From the NCBI GenBank assembly GCA_025056515.1, contig JANWWB010000313.1, forward strand, positions 1 to 6,980: DNA of 6,980 bases, written 5' to 3'. Below, one piece after another: positions 5,030 to 6,980 of this stretch. The translations under genes and the position numbers were made by a program. This DNA is from Anaerolineales bacterium. Lineage in GTDB: Bacteria; Chloroflexota; Anaerolineae; Anaerolineales; Villigracilaceae. Under the pieces are notes generated by a model. The model was given only the letters and a program-made list of their open reading frames with translations. It searched no databases and had not been told where the DNA came from. Each line of letters opens with the position of its first letter. Position 1 is the stretch's first letter.

Positions 5030-6331
5030 TCAGGCATGCATCTGGCGGATGAAGTCGTCTATGGTCTCACGAGACAGCATGGGATGTGCCCGACCGTTTT
5101 CCAACATTAAAACGGCTGGGCGGCGCGCCCCATTGTAGTGACTGGCCATGCTGAGTTGATACGCTCCGCTGACCGGGATCGCGATTCGTTCTCCTTCCTG
5201 AAGGGCCGGAAGCGTAATCTCTTCGATGAGAATATCACCGCTTTCGCAATAGGGTCCGGCAATCGAGACCGTTTGGGTGGCCTCTCCCGTCAACCGGGTG
5301 ACTGGTAGACAGGAGTAACGCGCCCCGTAGAGCGCTTTGCGCGGGTTGTCGGCCATGCCGCCGTCTACCAACAGCCAGGTGCGACCGCCAATATGTTTGA
5401 TCGTCCCCACCTGATAGATGGCGACTCCAGCACGCGCCACGAGACTTCGACCGGGTTCAAGATGCAGGTGGGGCAGTTCCATCCTGCGCTGCCTGCATGC
5501 CTGGCGTGTCCAATCGGTCACAGCACGAACGTATTCCCAGATATCCGGCTGGGGTAAATCGTCTTCGTGGTAAGCCACTCCCCAGCCGCCACCAGGCGAA
5601 AAGTGCCATTCGCCTTTCCATCCGATTTCTTGAGCCAAATCGAGCGCTTTTTCAATGGCAGGTTGGAGCGGAGCCGGGTCACGGAACTGTGATCCCTGGT
5701 GAAAGTGGATGCCACAAAGCCGCAGGCCGTGTTCGCGACAAAAGGAGGCGGCCTCGATGATTTGTGTCTCGTTCATGCCGAACTTACTGCCCTCGTGACC
5801 GGTCTGTGTAGCTGCATGGTGTGTCTGTACGGCCAAGCCTGGCTGAAAACGCAACCACAAATCAGGGAGCGTTTTGCTCTCCTTGACCAGACAGGCGATC
5901 TTGCGCAATTCCGAGAGATTATCCACCACGATTATTCCAGCATGGCGCAGCGCGGACTGTAAATCTTCTTTTGTTTTGTTGACGCCATGCACCAGTATCT
6001 GGGCAGGGGATAAACCAGCATAAACGGCAATCCCGATTTCTCCTGCGCCGGTGCAATCTACCCGAAAGCCTTGCGCGGCGGCCCAACGGGCAATGACAGG
6101 GTTCAAAAACGCTTTGCCGGCGTATGTCACGCTCCAGGCGCCTGGCCAGGTTTCGGTCAGGGCGCGGCGATAGAGACTCGCGGCTCGGTCCAGTTCGGCA
6201 CGGTCATACACATAGAGCGGCGTGCCGTACTCTTCGGCCAGCTGCTCAATATCACAGCCGCCGATGAACAAACGGTCAGCGATGATACGAGTAGAGCTGG
6301 GAAAGAGGGCAAGGCGAGCTTCAATATTCAC
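5030..6331 (-). CDS. lysA: Diaminopimelate decarboxylase
   Basis: PLP-dependent fold-type III decarboxylase that turns meso-diaminopimelate into L-lysine, the last step of lysine synthesis; cytoplasmic, usually a dimer. With the GTG at 6331 as start it is 433 aa, the usual size. Visible motifs are YAGKAF with the PLP lysine (Lys73), CGIHFHQGSQ (206-215), SPGGGWG (245-251, phosphate-binding glycines), LEPGRSLVARAG (291-302), the CESGD motif (362-366) whose Cys completes the partner subunit's active site, and GAYQLSMASHYN (389-400) with the PLP-contacting Tyr. The frame is open to a TTG at 6376, but those codons run into MITE copy B and its duplication. GGTGAG stands 7 bases before the GTG at 6331; GTGs at 6346 and 6343 lack such a site. 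Related ornithine/arginine decarboxylases are less likely given the CESGD and EPGR context. Confidence 0.9.
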   Translation of the reverse strand: MNIEARLALFPSSTRIIADRLFIGGCDIEQLAEEYGTPLYVYDRAELDRAASLYRRALTETWPGAWSVTYAGKAFLNPVIARWAAAQGFRVDCTGAGEIGIAVYAGLSPAQILVHGVNKTKEDLQSALRHAGIIVVDNLSELRKIACLVKESKTLPDLWLRFQPGLAVQTHHAATQTGHEGSKFGMNETQIIEAASFCREHGLRLCGIHFHQGSQFRDPAPLQPAIEKALDLAQEIGWKGEWHFSPGGGWGVAYHEDDLPQPDIWEYVRAVTDWTRQACRQRRMELPHLHLEPGRSLVARAGVAIYQVGTIKHIGGRTWLLVDGGMADNPRKALYGARYSCLPVTRLTGEATQTVSIAGPYCESGDILIEEITLPALQEGERIAIPVSGAYQLSMASHYNGARRPAVLMLENGRAHPMLSRETIDDFIRQMHA

Positions 6332-6354
6332 AAGTGGACTCACCACCCAAAGGA

Positions 6355-6363
6355 TAGAGCATC
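6355..6363. repeat. Left 9-bp target-site duplication of MITE copy B
   Basis: TAGAGCATC, identical to 6532-6540. Confidence 0.8.
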
Positions 6364-6531
6364 TGCTGTATTGCAAACCTAGGGTATTGTGTCACTGCGA
6401 GGCGGCGCAGCCGCCGAAACGGTCTCCCAGTGGAGGCCTTCGTCGTCTAGCACGGGGCCAGGGCTTGTTCGTCTTCAAAGTCTCATCAGGACGCAGGTGT
6501 TTTCAGTTTTACAGATCTTTGCAACAGAGCC
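6364..6531. mobile_element. MITE-like element, copy B (168 bp)
   Basis: It is bounded by perfect 9-bp direct repeats TAGAGCATC. The left end TGCTGTATTGCAAA and the reverse-complemented right end GGCTCTGTTGCAAA match at 11 of 14 positions. Inside is a nested hairpin: CACTGCGAG (6393-6401) pairs with CTCCCAGTG (6424-6432), enclosing the perfect GGCGGC-GCA-GCCGCC palindrome (6401-6415). It has no coding capacity. It aligns along its length with copy A in the same orientation, with scattered differences and small gaps, so the copies are not recent. The right end recalls IS6-type termini (GG..CTGTTGCAAA), but that family makes 8-bp duplications, so the mobilising enzyme is not identified. Confidence 0.85.
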
Positions 6532-6540
6532 TAGAGCATC
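6532..6540. repeat. Right 9-bp target-site duplication of MITE copy B
   Basis: TAGAGCATC, identical to 6355-6363. Confidence 0.8.
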
Positions 6541-6616
6541 CAAATTGCCTGTCTGAACACAAAGCAAGTTGTACTCTTGCCCTCGCTCGTCTCTTGATGA
6601 TCCTTCGCCTCCGGTT

Positions 6617-6980
6617 TTACTCTGCCTGCGCCCGCTCGGCAATTTTCTTCACTGTCGTTGAGATAACTGCTCCTGGCCCAGAGAGCGCAGCCAGCACGAT
6701 TTCGGCGATGTCAGGAGCCATTTTTTTAAGGTTGCGCAGACGACGAGCCAACCAAGATTCATCCACCTGTGGCTGAGCGATAGCAGCTTCAATTTCCTGG
6801 ACTTCGGCGGTCAGGTCGGCTTTGTCTTGAGATGAGCGCGCCGAGCGACTAATCGCATCATAGACCGGGAGAAAAAGCGATGAACCCTCTGCCACTTTGC
6901 CGACTATATTGTTATTCCCAACAACAATGTTCGAGCCGCTTACGCTCCCGCCGATAGAAATGGTGGTCTGATGATCGCGA
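6617..6980 (-). CDS. 3' part of a Gly/Asn-repeat protein with helical C-terminus
   Basis: The frame is open from the right edge to the TAA at 6617, about 120 codons with no start needed inside the window. A GTG at 6895 could serve as an internal start but would cut the repeat region. The visible protein opens with a short repeat of the form I..G.SVSGSNIVVGNNNIVG, suggesting beta-solenoid or linker turns. It continues into an Ala/Glu/Lys-rich helical domain containing DESWLARRLRNLKKMAPDIA and EIVLAALSGPGAVI, ending KKIAERAQAE. From memory, similar tails end multidomain proteins in Chloroflexota and cyanobacteria, often after a regulatory or effector N-terminal domain; that part is outside the window, so the function is unknown. 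It is upstream of lysA on the same strand, separated by MITE copy B. Confidence 0.7.
   Translation of the reverse strand, partial: RDHQTTISIGGSVSGSNIVVGNNNIVGKVAEGSSLFLPVYDAISRSARSSQDKADLTAEVQEIEAAIAQPQVDESWLARRLRNLKKMAPDIAEIVLAALSGPGAVISTTVKKIAERAQAE

Larger units (their letters stand above)
6332..6616. other. Upstream region of lysA
   Basis: These 285 bases separate lysA from the next minus-strand gene. Most of it is MITE copy B with its 9-bp duplications, leaving about 23 bases between the insertion and the lysA start, and about 75 bases of unassigned sequence on the far side. Any native lysA promoter would now lie beyond the element or be replaced by it. I see no clear -35/-10 pair. Confidence 0.5.

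Noticed and set aside
6332..6376. Longer lysA starting at TTG 6376
   Set aside because: The extra codons derive from the inserted MITE and its duplication, and the GTG at 6331 has a ribosome-binding sequence.
6364..6531. IS6-family origin of the MITE
   Set aside because: The end GGCTCTGTTGCAAA resembles IS6 termini, but that family gives 8-bp duplications while both copies here show 9 bp; left unassigned.
1..6980. CRISPR array, tRNA, rRNA or DGR reverse transcriptase
   Set aside because: No regularly spaced repeats, no cloverleaf or rRNA signature, and no frame with a reverse-transcriptase motif was seen on either strand.

Overview
The window is bacterial DNA of moderate G+C. It has ordinary metabolic genes, a Tat-exported lipoprotein, a kinase-like/SUMF1-like fusion protein and several families of small dispersed non-coding repeats. 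This mix is familiar from Chloroflexota such as Anaerolineae and from similar large repeat-rich genomes. That placement is an inference from gene style; no phylogenetic marker is present.

Layout. At the left edge a minus-strand gene probably begins within the first 20 bases and leaves the window. A minus-strand run follows: a Tat-dependent lipoprotein of the nitroreductase (SagB/ThcOx-like) fold (1488-2336), overlapped by ATGA with a small YHS-type cysteine protein (1144-1491), then a ROK-family fructokinase (181-1092). The 3' end of the YHS gene runs through a 57-bp inverted repeat of the ACCAC..GGAGA type, so its C-terminus is repeat-encoded. A 433-bp divergent spacer separates this run from a plus-strand gene (2770-4458) with an N-terminal kinase fold and a C-terminal SUMF1/C-type-lectin fold. 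After it comes 571 bp without a convincing gene, then a minus-strand diaminopimelate decarboxylase gene, lysA (5030-6331). Last is the 3' part of a minus-strand gene (6617 to the right edge) encoding Gly/Asn-rich repeats and a helical tail.

Two things stand out. First, the kinase-like domain has lost the catalytic Asp of HRD, the Asn of the catalytic loop and the Asp of DFG, so it looks like a pseudokinase. It is fused to a SUMF1-like domain that lacks the FGE cysteines. The C-terminus of that domain has the layout of a diversity-generating retroelement (DGR) variable region and differs in codon use from the rest of the gene. No reverse transcriptase or template repeat lies in the window, so a DGR link is a hypothesis. 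Second, two copies of a roughly 167-bp MITE-like element (4470-4635 and 6364-6531) have inverted ends around TTGCAA and are flanked by 9-bp target duplications (AGATYGCCT and TAGAGCATC). A 52-bp internally deleted relative sits at 2373-2424. These elements occupy the spacers around the fusion gene and lysA, and one lies just upstream of the lysA start.

The genes do not form one pathway. The nitroreductase/YHS pair looks like a coupled unit. Fructokinase and LysA are housekeeping metabolism. The fusion gene is the likeliest accessory or sensory component.
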